Assembly (NCBI GenBank): GCA_024704765.1
Contig: JAKMXF010000302.1
Span: forward strand, 62,001 to 126,000
Reading direction: 5' to 3'
DNA: 64,000 nucleotides
DNA from: Oopsacas minuta
Taxonomy: Eukaryota > Porifera > Hexactinellida > Lyssacinosida > Leucopsacidae
Shown: positions 38,844 to 50,506 of the stretch, piece after piece
Numbering within the stretch: the first letter of the stretch is position 1
Layout of the letters: every line of letters starts with the position of its first letter
The notes under the pieces: model-generated
The model's database searches: none
The model's input: the letters and a program-made list of their open reading frames with translations, nothing else
Told to the model about the DNA's origin: nothing
Position numbers and translations under genes: made by a program

Positions 38844-40421
38844 ATGTCTGATTTATCTGGAGAGGATCTATTCGGTGAACCAGACGTAAAAGAGAAAGCA
38901 CCTGCTATCCCTGATCCCTCTCCTACCTCACCCCCCTCTGAACCTGATCCCAATCCTATAACTGACCAGCAGGAACCTGCTGTTACGGATCCTCTAGCCC
39001 AGTCTGATGATAAAGCTACGCCTGAAACTGAAAGTATAGAACCTGACATTACCCAAACTAATGATGAACCTGTATTAGAGGAAGATTTTGTTCCTTCGAA
39101 ACCTTCCCCCTCTCCCCCTAAAGAACCAGTCAGCCCCGGAGAGTACACAGAGGTGAAAAGTAAGATCCCAGAAGTGACAGAACCTAAATCAAATTCTCAG
39201 GAACCCAAGGGAATTCTGACCCTACTTGATATAAAGATAGCTGAGTTTGAAAAGCGGAAAGATTTCGTTGCATTCAAAGTAACCTCCAGAGCCCGTCTGA
39301 ACCCTGGCATGACCTTACCTGGAGAGACACAGATAGAACATCAAGGAAATGATATATTGATAACTATCATGAGACGTTATTCAGATTTTGAGTTGCTTCG
39401 TAACTTCCTGAACGTGAAGTATCCCTCCTATGTAATACCTCCTCTACCTGACAAGGCTTCTACCAACTATATTATGAATAAAGTATTCTCTTCTGACAAT
39501 TCTGAATTTCTATCTCAAAGACTTTCCTTCCTAGAGATATTCCTCACACGCATACACAGACTGACAAAACTCTCTAAAGATATTTGGTTTGAACGTTTTC
39601 TCTTTGTAGAGAAATGGAAAGATGATGTACAGCCCGAGTTTCTTACAGCAACCAATCTTGCGAAAGCTTACAGCTCCTCCATATTCTCGCGAGGCCCGAA
39701 TTCTCCTAACCCAGAGATGGCTGAGATATCTACCTTTGCTACCAAAACTCAAGAATTCCTTTCTGCTCTATTGAAGTCTTACGACAAGCTAAAGTCTACT
39801 CGTCAGAGCATGTTCCATAGCACAAGTGATTTCGGTATAACTCTACAGAACTGGTCAGATGTAGATTCTTCTCAGAGTGAAATGTTCCAATACTCTTCTG
39901 GGGTTATTGAGACTTTCCAGGATGCGTTGGCTAAAGTTGAAGAGGACGAGGAGTACAAACTGGTAGGACCTTCTAGAGAATACATAGCATACTCAGAAGC
40001 TGTCAAATCAGCTGTCAAACGTCAATACTCTATGACAGCTGCCTCTGAGAAAGCAGCTGATAATCATAAGAGCAAGACACTCGCGAAGGATAAGGCAGAC
40101 AGACAGCTGGAAGAAGCTAAAACTGCTAACAAGAATGTCCCAAAAGCAGAGGAAAGACAGAAGATAGCTGTAACTCAGATGGAAGAAGCAAAGCAAGACA
40201 TGGATATCAGAGAGAAAGCTGTGAAAGAATTCACTGATGAATTCCTATTGAATTACAAGAATTATCAAGCTCAGAGGAAAGTAGACTTCAAGGCCATCTT
40301 CCTAAACTTCAGTCGCTCTCAGTTCCTCCTGAACAACTCTCTTCGCGAGTCATGGGAGAAAGCCCATAAGAACTTCAAGACTGAGGTCGGGATGTCTTCC
40401 CATCGCACGAGCAGCCCATAG
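38844..40421 (+). CDS. PX-BAR sorting nexin (SNX4/SNX7/SNX30-like)
   Basis: A 525-residue single exon. Residues 1-120 are disordered, Pro/Glu/Asp-rich. The PX domain (about 125-245) contains the phosphoinositide-binding RRYSDFELLRNFL and the proline loop IPPLPDK. The C-terminal half is helical (about 270-510) and fits a BAR domain, with SREYIAYSEAVKSAVKRQ resembling SNX4 and SNX7/30. Such proteins bind PI3P on early endosomes, tubulate membrane and act in recycling and autophagy. Which of the SNX4, SNX7 or SNX30 groups it belongs to cannot be decided from motifs alone. An AG lies at 38835-38836, seven bases before the ATG. Confidence 0.83.
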   Translation: MSDLSGEDLFGEPDVKEKAPAIPDPSPTSPPSEPDPNPITDQQEPAVTDPLAQSDDKATPETESIEPDITQTNDEPVLEEDFVPSKPSPSPPKEPVSPGEYTEVKSKIPEVTEPKSNSQEPKGILTLLDIKIAEFEKRKDFVAFKVTSRARLNPGMTLPGETQIEHQGNDILITIMRRYSDFELLRNFLNVKYPSYVIPPLPDKASTNYIMNKVFSSDNSEFLSQRLSFLEIFLTRIHRLTKLSKDIWFERFLFVEKWKDDVQPEFLTATNLAKAYSSSIFSRGPNSPNPEMAEISTFATKTQEFLSALLKSYDKLKSTRQSMFHSTSDFGITLQNWSDVDSSQSEMFQYSSGVIETFQDALAKVEEDEEYKLVGPSREYIAYSEAVKSAVKRQYSMTAASEKAADNHKSKTLAKDKADRQLEEAKTANKNVPKAEERQKIAVTQMEEAKQDMDIREKAVKEFTDEFLLNYKNYQAQRKVDFKAIFLNFSRSQFLLNNSLRESWEKAHKNFKTEVGMSSHRTSSP

Positions 40422-40725
40422 GTTGGGAGGACCCTCTATTATATTATTATTATTATATTCATTCTAGGCTGCTCTACGTAGTTTGTATAATTAGATATTT
40501 TTATGTGACATACATGTTCCATCCCTCTTAGGTTAGATCAGCTCAGACAGTGCTATAGGTTTTGAATTGTATTAGTAGATTGTCCTGCTCAATCTACTTG
40601 AATTGGATTGTCGTTATTATTAGTTGTACAATTATCAGTTTGAGATTACTATTTATGTAGTTATAAGATAATAATGAGTTGTTGTATACGTATGTTAATC
40701 AATTGACTTTTGAGATATCGGTTGG
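40422..40725. other. intergenic between sorting nexin and ATRIP-like gene
   Basis: AT-rich with a short (tta)n run at about 40438-40455. No gene is seen. Confidence 0.4.
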
Positions 40726-42504
40726 ATGTCTGGCACACCAGATCCCAAACGTGGTCGTTATAGCCATAGCCCTACAGATGATCTGTTCACCGACGATTCT
40801 GTTACTGAGGCTTTGAATTGGGATCAGTCTCAAAGATTTATACCTGCTTCCGCTTCTCCTCCCCTGACCACCTCCCCCTTATGTGTTAGCTGCAGCTCAG
40901 TTGTGTGTCCCCCCTGTACTCATAAAATACGTGATCTCAAAAACACAGAGACACGCCTCCAGTCGCAGAGCCCGCATGTGGATAAAGATCTCCTGCAATC
41001 AATTCCCAAACCGATACAGCGTCCTCACAGGACACCAGCAGATAAGCCAGAACGTGTACAACATTTTAGATTGCCATTACTTAGTGATGATATGGACCAT
41101 CAAGTAAATGCTGCTATAGTTGAGGACATATTTATAGATAATGTGTATGCAACCCGATCACATGTTAATGTATACCATAAGGTAGATACACTGAGTGAAA
41201 GATTTACATATCAATCTATCCTCTCTCACTCAGAAAGTGAGATCAAACAACTAACTTTAGACCTCAACAAGTTACCTAAGTTTACCAAACTTGCGATTTT
41301 AGGTCCTCTTTTCCAACAATGTACTGCAAAGCTTAATTCTATAATAGAAAAGAGTCAGGTAGAAGGATACAGTCATGTCCCAGAACAAATCCCAACCTGT
41401 ACACAGCTCAGTACAGTTGGTAGTTATGGATTACGAACACTGCTAGATTCCTGTGACAATCATCCTAACTACCTATTTACACCGAAGATATGTAATCAGG
41501 TCTTGACCATTATATCTTGTATTTCTCATATTCTCCTATCTATCCCTGAAGTGAGGGAATTAGTCTTTTTAGATGAAAATACTGAAATAAGTTCCCCACC
41601 CCCTTCTAGAGAGGAGTTGATATTATCTCTAGCACCACCGCCAGCAGTTAGCCGAGTTACCTCTGCTTATGATGGAATAAGATACACTACAAAGCCAAAA
41701 TATCCTAAAAAGACTCTCTATAACCGTAGCGATACTATAGACAAGTTATCATTATTTGATAAGTGTACAACTAAAGATCACGAATCATACAGCTACAGCT
41801 CCATTGTCCGTGACCTTGTTAACCAGATCAGCATCATCCTTACACACCCACAAATGAATCTTAAAATTATCATATCCTGTCTTAATATGTTCTCAAAACT
41901 TAATGTGTATAACCCTGGCAACGGCCCGGAATGTGTGAAGAACCTCCTAAGAGATGGCCATCTTAATGTCATATTTGATTTAGACACCCACGATCACAGT
42001 GTACCTAGCGCTGTAATGAGATTATATACAACTATACCACTAACACCCTACTTCACCCCCTGTTTCAATTTGGAATTATTCAAAAGATTTATCAGCTTTA
42101 TCCGAGCATACCAGAAGCCTGTTATGAGTATCCTTCAATTGAAATCTAGACTACTCTCCCTACTCACTAACACTATACAGATGCACCCGCTTCCATTCAG
42201 CAATTGTCATTTATTTCTCATTTCCGATTTGACTCAGAATATTTTGAGTTCATATTCATTCCATAACAAGTATAAAACCTTGATTGCATTCCGGGACCTC
42301 TTGTTAACAATTCAGTTAGCCGGTTCCTTTCTCCTCCGAGATCATCCGGATAAATTACAATGTAAGAATGACAAACAAGAACAAGATAAACTATTCTTTC
42401 AAAAGGTTGACGAGAGCCAAGTTTTCGCGAGTATAATTGCAACATTTGAGCTTCTTGAAAATGATAATTTACAAACTCACAAGAACGTCATACTATGTAG
42501 CTAG
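40726..42504 (+). CDS. uncharacterised helical protein, possibly ATRIP-like
   Basis: A 592-residue single exon. The N-terminus MSGTPDPKRGRYSHSPTDDL leads into an acidic-hydrophobic motif (DDLFTDDSVTEALNWD), the kind of short motif that binds the RPA70 N-domain in checkpoint proteins. A Cys-rich stretch (CVSCSSVVCPPC, about 53-64) follows; it could bind metal. From about 150 to the end the protein is made of helices of HEAT/ARM-like character, as in ATRIP, and the final part QDKLFFQKVDESQVFAS vaguely recalls the ATRIP C-terminus. No clear N-terminal coiled coil is visible, which argues against. RIF1 lies two genes downstream. I consider ATRIP the best single guess but not established. Confidence 0.55.
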   Translation: MSGTPDPKRGRYSHSPTDDLFTDDSVTEALNWDQSQRFIPASASPPLTTSPLCVSCSSVVCPPCTHKIRDLKNTETRLQSQSPHVDKDLLQSIPKPIQRPHRTPADKPERVQHFRLPLLSDDMDHQVNAAIVEDIFIDNVYATRSHVNVYHKVDTLSERFTYQSILSHSESEIKQLTLDLNKLPKFTKLAILGPLFQQCTAKLNSIIEKSQVEGYSHVPEQIPTCTQLSTVGSYGLRTLLDSCDNHPNYLFTPKICNQVLTIISCISHILLSIPEVRELVFLDENTEISSPPPSREELILSLAPPPAVSRVTSAYDGIRYTTKPKYPKKTLYNRSDTIDKLSLFDKCTTKDHESYSYSSIVRDLVNQISIILTHPQMNLKIIISCLNMFSKLNVYNPGNGPECVKNLLRDGHLNVIFDLDTHDHSVPSAVMRLYTTIPLTPYFTPCFNLELFKRFISFIRAYQKPVMSILQLKSRLLSLLTNTIQMHPLPFSNCHLFLISDLTQNILSSYSFHNKYKTLIAFRDLLLTIQLAGSFLLRDHPDKLQCKNDKQEQDKLFFQKVDESQVFASIIATFELLENDNLQTHKNVILCS

Positions 42505-43252
42505 AATCAGATCCGTATACAACAATATTGTAAAATCACTGATCCTACTTTAGAGCTAATTAGAAGTTTTATTTGTTTTTCATTCGAGTTTTAAGTCACC
42601 AAATTATATATCAATAACTAGTCCTTGAATTCTTGACTATCTAATGTCATATTGTAAACTAAAGCTATAAAGCCCAACAAAGCGTTTGTGGCTGCAAACG
42701 AGTTCAGTTGAATAAAGTTCGATAACAATTGAATAATTATGTACAAAGTTCATTACGATAATAATTATATGATTATGTCCGTCTCAACTCCTACACACAA
42801 ATGATATTGCATTTCTCACTCAAACGTAGCCACTGCTAATTATTCATTTGTTTATTCCACTCCTATCCACTTGCATATTCATATCGTGGTGGAATACTTG
42901 TTTATACGTACTTGTACTGCCATATATTCTCCAGCTGAACATTATTATACTCACAAATATTCTATACAGGATATTGCGTCTAGGCTAATTACTTCTGTGG
43001 TTTGGTATATGATTAGAGAGCACTTCTTGGGTCGTAAACTATTCATATGATTATATCTGCTAACTGCTTGATTATCCTCAATTTTATTATAAAATGATAG
43101 GTAACACGTTTGCACTCACTTATGAACAGAATATAATCTGGAATCTGGAGCCAAGCGGCAAAGGACACTTCAAAGTTTTAGCAATTTATATAATTATCTC
43201 ATACACCGCGCAACTACATTGAGCCGATCCTTGTTATTTTCGTTTAGAAATA
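42505..43252. other. intergenic between ATRIP-like gene and TIA1
   Basis: 748 bases, AT-rich. It contains a short inverted repeat cgtttg/caaacg (42683-42700). A T-rich tract ending in TTTAG at 43243-43247 lies five bases before the TIA1 ATG. No gene was found. Confidence 0.4.
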
Positions 43253-44470
43253 ATGTCTCAACAAGACTCGTCAATTTTGAATTCTAGTCCCAACCATGAT
43301 GTTGGAGACTCTCAGCACTCAGTGCTGTACGTAGGTAACCTCCCCTTCTCAATCAATGAGGCTATCATTATGGATCTGTTCAGGCGTTATGGTGCCATTC
43401 GTAAATGTAAACTGCTGCAAGATGCGAATGGACGTGGAGACCCCTACTGCTTTATAGATTTTAATCAGCGTTGTGATGCACAGAAAGCTATTATAGCTAT
43501 GAATAATCGTGTCATGGAGGAGAAGACCATCCGGGTGAATTGGGCTACCAGTGCTACTGGGGGAAAGAAAGTAGACACTAGCCAGCACTTTCATATTTTT
43601 GTGGGAGATCTGTCGCAAGATCTGATGGAAGAAGACATCCGTACAGCTTTCAGGAAGTTTGGAAATATTTCAAACATAAAAGTTGTCTGTGATCCAGCTA
43701 CCGGGAACTCTAGAGGATTCGGTTTCATATCTTTCTATGAGAAAGACGATGCTGAGAATGCTATCAAACACATGCACGGACGTTCTCTAGGTGACAAGGC
43801 TATTCGCACTAACTGGGCAGTGAGGAAGGGACCCATAACAAAGGACTCTATGAATGGTAGGACTGTTTCTCACGAGGAGGTGTCTTGTCAGGCCTCTCCC
43901 AGCAATACTACGGTCTATGTAGGGAATCTAAACGGGATGATAGGGTCAGAAGAATCATTGAAGATGAATTTCTCTCATTACGGGAAGATACAAGAAGTTA
44001 GGACATTCGTTGAGAAAGGTTACGCTTTCATTCGTTTCAATACTCATCAGGAAGCTACCAATGCGATCGTATCTATGAACCTCGTAGATCTGGCTGGGTC
44101 TATTATCCGCTGTTCCTGGGGTAAAGAGACATCTGGCATCAATTCCAGCTTTGTGCCAAGCACTCCTACTCAACCCCCAGCGTATATGAATCCTCTCTCT
44201 TATCCTCAGCTCTACTTCTTCCCTCAGACCATGCCTGGTGCTAGCTTCATGTCTTCCAGTGCTACTAGTGCAATGCCTCAAGCTCATTCCTTCTATTTCC
44301 CCTCTCATTCTAACCCTACTAACCTTATACCAATGGCACCATCACACCAACAGTATCCCTTACAGCATCCTCTCCCGCCGCCCGCGCCCCACTTCGCCCA
44401 GATGCCCCAACTACCACACCCCACAGCACACGCACCTATGTACCCTCAGACCCCGCACCGGACCTTTTAG
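43253..44470 (+). CDS. TIA1: TIA1/TIAL1 RNA-binding protein
   Basis: A 405-residue single exon with three RRMs: RRM1 (about 24-100; LYVGNLPFSI, GDPYCFIDF), RRM2 (about 107-185; HIFVGDLSQDL, SRGFGFISF) and RRM3 (about 220-292; VYVGNLNG, KGYAFIRFN). The linker TNWAVRKGP after RRM2 and IRCSWGKE after RRM3 are typical of TIA1/TIAR. The family binds U-rich RNA, regulates splicing and translation and nucleates stress granules. The C-terminus is Pro/Gln/His/Ser-rich, compositionally like the prion-like tail of the family. The stop codon lies inside a GC-rich inverted repeat. Confidence 0.92.
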   Translation: MSQQDSSILNSSPNHDVGDSQHSVLYVGNLPFSINEAIIMDLFRRYGAIRKCKLLQDANGRGDPYCFIDFNQRCDAQKAIIAMNNRVMEEKTIRVNWATSATGGKKVDTSQHFHIFVGDLSQDLMEEDIRTAFRKFGNISNIKVVCDPATGNSRGFGFISFYEKDDAENAIKHMHGRSLGDKAIRTNWAVRKGPITKDSMNGRTVSHEEVSCQASPSNTTVYVGNLNGMIGSEESLKMNFSHYGKIQEVRTFVEKGYAFIRFNTHQEATNAIVSMNLVDLAGSIIRCSWGKETSGINSSFVPSTPTQPPAYMNPLSYPQLYFFPQTMPGASFMSSSATSAMPQAHSFYFPSHSNPTNLIPMAPSHQQYPLQHPLPPPAPHFAQMPQLPHPTAHAPMYPQTPHRTF

Positions 44471-44494
44471 CACCCTCTTATAGGGTGCGGGTCT
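44448..44494. repeat. GC-rich hairpin spanning the TIA1 stop codon
   Basis: agaccccgcacc (44448-44459) pairs with ggtgcgggtct (44484-44494) with one bulged C. An alternative inner stem gcaccct/agggtgc (44470-44476 and 44482-44488) competes for the same right arm. The TAG stop (44468-44470) is in the loop of the outer stem. Confidence 0.7.
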
Positions 44495-45556
44495 TAGTGA
44501 GAGAGAAAGAGAGAGTAACAGTTTAGAGTAGCATCACTTCTACGCAAACTGACTCTCTCATAATTTGGATTATCAGGCATTAAATATGACTTACTAGATT
44601 ATATAGACGCCTACCGCAGAGTTGTGACAATGTCGGGAGAAGAATATTTTATAAGCGGTGCTGTATAATGCTAAGCAATGATAATTGGTAATTTTATTCG
44701 TATATTTACAGGGTAGGGGGTAATATATGGCAGTAAGTCTGGCACCACTTAAAACATTCCTAAGCCATTTACAAAGAATTCAATTGAACATAATAAACTA
44801 ATCTATGACTTCTGTAGCAATGTCATGACCACTGAAATGTCCTGTGAATAATACTTAACAAGACAAATATGTAAATATCCTAAAGGTTGAGTTCTCTACT
44901 TCTGGCTATTGTACAGTTATAGTGAATTATTATTTCTTAGCATATTATGCTGTCACAATGAATGTGACCTGTAGTCGGATTTCTGCTATCGACACTGACA
45001 TTGAATGATTCTCTAATCTCTATTACGTCATCTTTTGGCTGGTTGTAATCAACAGTTGTTAGTAGTGTCGTGTTCCTGCTAGTTCACTGAATTGCTAGAA
45101 TCGTAAGGTGACGTTAGTTCTCTGATTCGAATTTAATCTAATAAACAAGGCTTCTCTGTCTATTATGATCAAATATATTACAATCAGTTTAGATAACTTC
45201 GTAATGCCACAACTACCTCATCATCCACCTGAGCCAATTAATACTGCTGTACAACCTGATACTTCATTATACGTTCTGACTAGCAGATTTATGTGGTATA
45301 ATTAATTTAATCGAACTTTGACCTGGTGGAGGAAACCAATACCCTACATATATCATTAGACTCTATCTTAACTCTGTAACATGTATATTGATCTAGTGCT
45401 TATTTATCATTCTTTTTGTGACGAGTTTTCTGCAGCATCTCGATTAGGTAGATTATAGCTAATTTATCTAGAACTAGTTAATTTAGTTTGATTCATTTAA
45501 TACTTATACTGCTTTATACAAACTTAAGCAAAATATATTTATTATCACAACATAAG
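44495..45556. other. 1-kb intergenic region between TIA1 and RIF1
   Basis: Mostly AT-rich. It has a gagagaaagagagag purine run at about 44499-44515 after the TIA1 hairpin. One 46-codon frame at 45165-45305 is listed separately. The T-rich stretch ending CTGCAG at about 45428-45435 could be a leader splice acceptor for RIF1. Confidence 0.4.
45165..45305 (+). CDS. weak candidate 46-residue microprotein
   Basis: ATG frame with a less AT-rich middle encoding PQLPHHPPEPINTAVQPDTS and ending SRFMWYN. Composition is more protein-like than its surroundings, but the frame is short, has no recognised family and may be chance. Confidence 0.15.
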   Translation: MIKYITISLDNFVMPQLPHHPPEPINTAVQPDTSLYVLTSRFMWYN

Positions 45557-48500
45557 ATGGAGCTAAGTCTGAGTGATGTTTGTGAGAAGATCTCCAACAC
45601 TAATCTAAGAACAAATAATAAAACTGAGCTATACAGAAACGCCTCTGAATTATTCGATTCCTGTCAAATCGGAGAAATTACCGATGACTTACCTCTGACT
45701 TCACAATCAGTCAAAAACATACAGACAGACCTGACAGCTCGAGACGAGGAGCTGAAAGTATCAGCTTCTCACCTCTTCTTGTCACTTGTCCATCTGTCAA
45801 AAACAATTACGCCTCAACTATCACAACGACCAGATTGCTGGACTATCCCTATCAAATCGTTCTTATCAGACGCTGGGTATCTTGTACAGACTTGCTTCCC
45901 TCTCCTCGGCTCTACTAACATTGTATCACAACAAAAATCTCTCAGTATTGTCATGCAGTATATAGACCAGATTAAATCCTGGTCAGTACAAACGAATGAA
46001 GAAGCTCAGATGCTCCTAACGCATTTAGTGGAAATGTGTGTATTACCGCGATTGGAGAATATGCTGGGAGAACCAGAACGACAGGAAGTGTTAGCTATGG
46101 AGATATGGCAACAGCTGATCCATTCTATCGGTAATTATATTCCTATCATTAAACATGAGCTTATCAACAGGCTTCTGAAACTGATAGAATTCTGTTTCAA
46201 GAATACGCGCGAAGGAGTACAACTATGTGCTTACAAGTCGTGGAGTATATTAATAAGAACATTCTCTCTTCATCCTACTTTTCTGGTTAAGAAGCTTCGT
46301 CTCTTTAACGTTCCTCTCCTGTCTAGTGCAGTTAAGCAGGATCATCGTTATGCAGCTGTTGACGTGGAGCGAGCTAAGACCTGGTGTCAGCTTATATTAT
46401 CCCTCATGCCTGAATTACAAGATCATGCTAACTCCGTGTGTACTCCCTTCTTCTTATTCTGTATAGGTTTAGATCCTAAGCTGACTCTCTCTAGAAAGTT
46501 TAATGAGACGTTTGAAACGCATTTCAATTCTCTAACGAATAGCAGGAATTCTTCTGACAGTCTACAAGAATCTCTACCGATACATTTCACACAAGACGCT
46601 CAGCCTACTGTATCTACCGTATTATCCTCCATTGAGAATGATGCTAACTTTATGACTCTACTCTCTAGCCTCAACAACACACAACACTTGCCTAAGAAAG
46701 CCGTATTAGATCCAGAGTCTATGTTTGATTGGAGGAAACAGCTGTGTTATCAAGGCATAAAATCTCTAGCTCAATTTCTTAACATTACGCAGCCCTGTAA
46801 CCAGTCTTACACTGATACTAACACAGATAAAAATAACATTAATGTGAGGAATGCTTGGATATTGGACAACCATAAAGTACTGTTAACTCTAATCGGACTC
46901 TCAGTTCATCATTTTGATCCCTCAGAGGGCGCTATTTTATCTGAGTGCTTTGGGAATATTACTCATATTATGACGTCAGCTGAAAGTGGAGTCAATTCAG
47001 CTGATCTGCTCTATCCATCCCTGGTTATCTGTCAAACAGCTGTTTCAAGAAAACACTCAATACATACTGTCATTAGCTTGATAGAGTCTGTATATAACTC
47101 TATTCCAGGACAACTATCTCTTCCATTATCTGATTCAACCAATTCTGCTACAGCTCTCCTATTCATAGAGATATTATTAGATCATCACATGCTCAATTCA
47201 GGGGATGTTCCTGATTCTTTCTTCAACTTATACCAACAGCTCTTGTACTGTAGTAACATAGGGTCTAGAGATGTGAGAGAGTACCAGCACTTCCTCGCGA
47301 AACTTGAGACCCCTCATAATGACGTCAGCATGCTCTGGCGAAGCTGGAAGCTTACAGCTGAGGTGAGTTTAAGCCGTTGAAATACAGAATATTGTTATTA
47401 ATTTATAATTTATAATCTATAGGCACTACTGGTAAATATACAGTCATCTAATGGTGTTAAACAAGAAGACTCTACTCCTGTATCTACTTATTCCTACACA
47501 CTATCATTCCTACTCACACAGACTATAAATCCCCCTAACTCTATCTCTCTTGTTAAGGAGTGTGCTTGTGTTTGGAAGAAGCTGGCTACTAATATTCTTA
47601 AATTAATCTCAGAAGTATGTTCATCAGATGGTAACTTATTTGTAAATTCTATTTGTCAGCGAATTGATTCTGTTATTACGGAACCTCAGTTACAAAATAC
47701 AGACTATTTCTTCTTTATAACTCTACTCCTTGATGATCTCGTGTCTCTTCTAGACCTTAACCACTCCGTTGTATACACTGGTATAGATACCATCATATCG
47801 CCGTTTAAACTTCCTACTACCCCTTTTCTAGTTAGCTCTGATAAACTGGGTAATATTACGTCTTGTGTATTAGCTATATCCAGGTTCTTGAATTATGGGT
47901 ACTTCTCTGAGATTCCAGATTCTATCAATGGGAGTACTGATGTAATTATTGAACATATTGCTGCTTCTCAATCCATTTCAAATATAATAAAAACTTCTAT
48001 TTATCTATTCTCACGTCTCGACAATACTCTGCTTATACAGAATGTGCTGGCTTGTCTGTCTACACCCCTCGGTCTATACTTTGAGTTATTCTACTCATCT
48101 TCTTCGATAAGCAGTATTAAATCTTCTAGTGAGATAGAGCTGTTCACCTCTCTGATGGACAAACTCTGGGCTGCAATCAAATCTACTATTCTTACTAATT
48201 TCGAGTCTTACAATACTCAATTACTGCTTATCCTCTGTCCGATATTAATCCCTCTCTTCCATACTACTGATCGATCAATAGTATCTAGTGCTAGTGAATT
48301 CTTCTCAAGAACATTCATTGGTTGCACTGAAGATAGCGACTTTCCAGAATCTCTGAAAACTATTCTTTATTCTCTAGAAACTCTTGATATCGTAGAATCA
48401 CAGGTCAGCGAACAGCCAGATTCAAGTCTAACTGCAAAGCTCCGTAAAATCCAAGGAGTCCGTAAGATGGATGCCAGAGATGAGATATCTTCTCCAACCA

Positions 48501-50506
48501 AGAGAGTTAAACTCAGTAGTGATGAAACTCTTAACTCTAATAAAGTTAAACTAGTTTCTAATGAATCTTCAACCTTCAATTCTGATATACAGATTATCTC
48601 CAGTAATGACACTACAATAGGTCCTATGGACTTAGCTCTATCTAATCCAATCCCTTGTGAAGAAGATCCCTTATCTCTCCTTGAGAATGTTATTACTCTA
48701 TTTGATGATAGAGATAATAACATCAATGACTCCATTACTATATCCCCCACACATGTAGCACCAAACACTCCCGATACTCCTGGTCACAATACCTCTATTC
48801 GCCTCAAGACTCAATTGAAATCAAATAGCGAACAAAAGTTAAAACAAACTAAATTAAAGCTTAAAGGCAATTGGCCGGTAAGTCCAAACGAGAAGGAAAA
48901 GAAGGCCTTCTTTAAGTTAGAATTAACTCCGATAAGGTTAGAGGAATTTCCTAAGTCTAGTCCTACACATAATACTGTAAATCGTAAGCTACAATTCCCT
49001 CCTGATAATTATGAACAAGAAACTGTGTCCAAAGACTGTCCAGATGTACAGATCTTAGATTTAGACTTTGAACCAGTTCATGATACAACCACTACGTCAT
49101 TAGATAAGCCAGCTGTAGACACGAAACAATTGGACCTTGATTCAGTAGAAGAGTTTATTAAGAATATCCCTCTCTCTGATATAATATCCCCTGATGAATT
49201 AGAAACAAAGTATAACATATTTCCTACTCATTCTATAAATGACGTCAGTGTATCAGATGGTACCAGCAGCTTAATGACTCTTAGTTCTTCTTCCGTCACT
49301 CAATCGCTTACTCCTCCGATTACTCAGCCAGAGCCAGAGATACCTGTAAACGCTGATTCAGAAGCTGATTCTCTCCTCGCATTTAACAATTGTATTCAGA
49401 CTGATAATGAATCTGTACCTATAAACTTAGAGCTATTTGATGCTGTTGATGTAGAACCTATGGAAATAGATGAGGGTAAGGCTAAGCTTGAGCAAGAACA
49501 AGCTAATAACATATCTGCTGACTCTATTGCTACAAAAGATGACGTAATGAATACATCTGCATTGATGAAGGATTTCTCACCAGAAGCTAGTACTACACTA
49601 CAATCTTCTAACCAGTTCAATACTCCTAAACAGAGTATCCTAAAGAAACATACTATATTCTCTCCATCTCCTATTGACAAGAAAGTTTCATTTGCTAATC
49701 CTATCCAGAAAACACATGCTATTAGCGTCTCTCCTAGAACTCGTAAATTGAGAACTCAGAAACAGAGTCCTACCAGCAAACTAATGAGTGCTACCACTTC
49801 CATTGCAATACGTAGAGCTACTCGTTTAGGCACTACAGGAGTGTCTACTAATCCTGAAGATCCTATATGTAGTGCTCTACTAGAGTGTACTGAGCCAGTT
49901 GATGCATTAGTACCATTCCTAACCTCCCAATCTGTATCTAGAGGCATTACAGGGCTATTGAAAGCTAAGAAGATTGAAACTATTGGAGATTTAGCAGTGC
50001 TCAATGAGCGTGAGGCTGAAACTCTCCCTATACAGCCTCCTAAGCTACAAACTTTAAGAACAGCATTTTCTAAATATCAAGTCACTCAATTTGGCAGTCC
50101 TGGTGATCTAACCAGACAGTCAAACAATCCTCTATTCTTCCCTCGCCCCCCAGTAGAGGAACAAGGTGCAGGAGAGGAGGAGAAGACAGAGAACGATCAG
50201 GACCAAGTTGTACCTTTCCAAGTATTAGAAGCTACAGACTTCACCAATAACAATAATACAGATTCTATAGCAGTTGATATCCCACAATGTCCTGTAGATA
50301 TAGATGAGGGTGATAGCCCTACAGCTCCTGAACGTACCTCTACATTTGTACAGACAGAATCTATTACTTCTTCTGCACTAGTTAACGAACTAGCTGAGAA
50401 ACTACCTGGAGAGTTAGAATCCTATTCACAGGAAAAATTAAACCTCATCCTCAACTCTCTATGTCAATTAATTCCTTCTATCGCTGGTCAATTCACTACG
50501 AAATAA
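45557..50506 (+). CDS. RIF1: RIF1, PP1-recruiting telomere and replication-timing factor
   Basis: Two exons, 45557-47362 and 47423-50506, joined in phase 0 by a 60-bp intron, give 1629 residues (human 2472). The second exon is open from its first base, so the GTG at 47741 is not a start. The N-terminal 600 and following residues are HEAT-like (Rif1_N), with AYKSWSILIRTF characteristic. The middle is disordered. A PP1-docking pair follows: SILK (codons at 49634-49645) and KVSF (49682-49693). A C-terminal conserved block VDALVPFLTSQSVSRGITGL...IGDLAVL ends with a helical tail. RIF1 brings PP1 to chromatin to delay origin firing and steers double-strand break repair with 53BP1 in animals. The ATG at 45557 replaces a TTG at 45488. 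Confidence 0.9.

Noticed and set aside
47423-47740. RIF1 as two genes, the second starting at 47741
   Set aside because: The second frame is open back to a proper splice acceptor at 47421-47422 and phases match; 47741 is a GTG.
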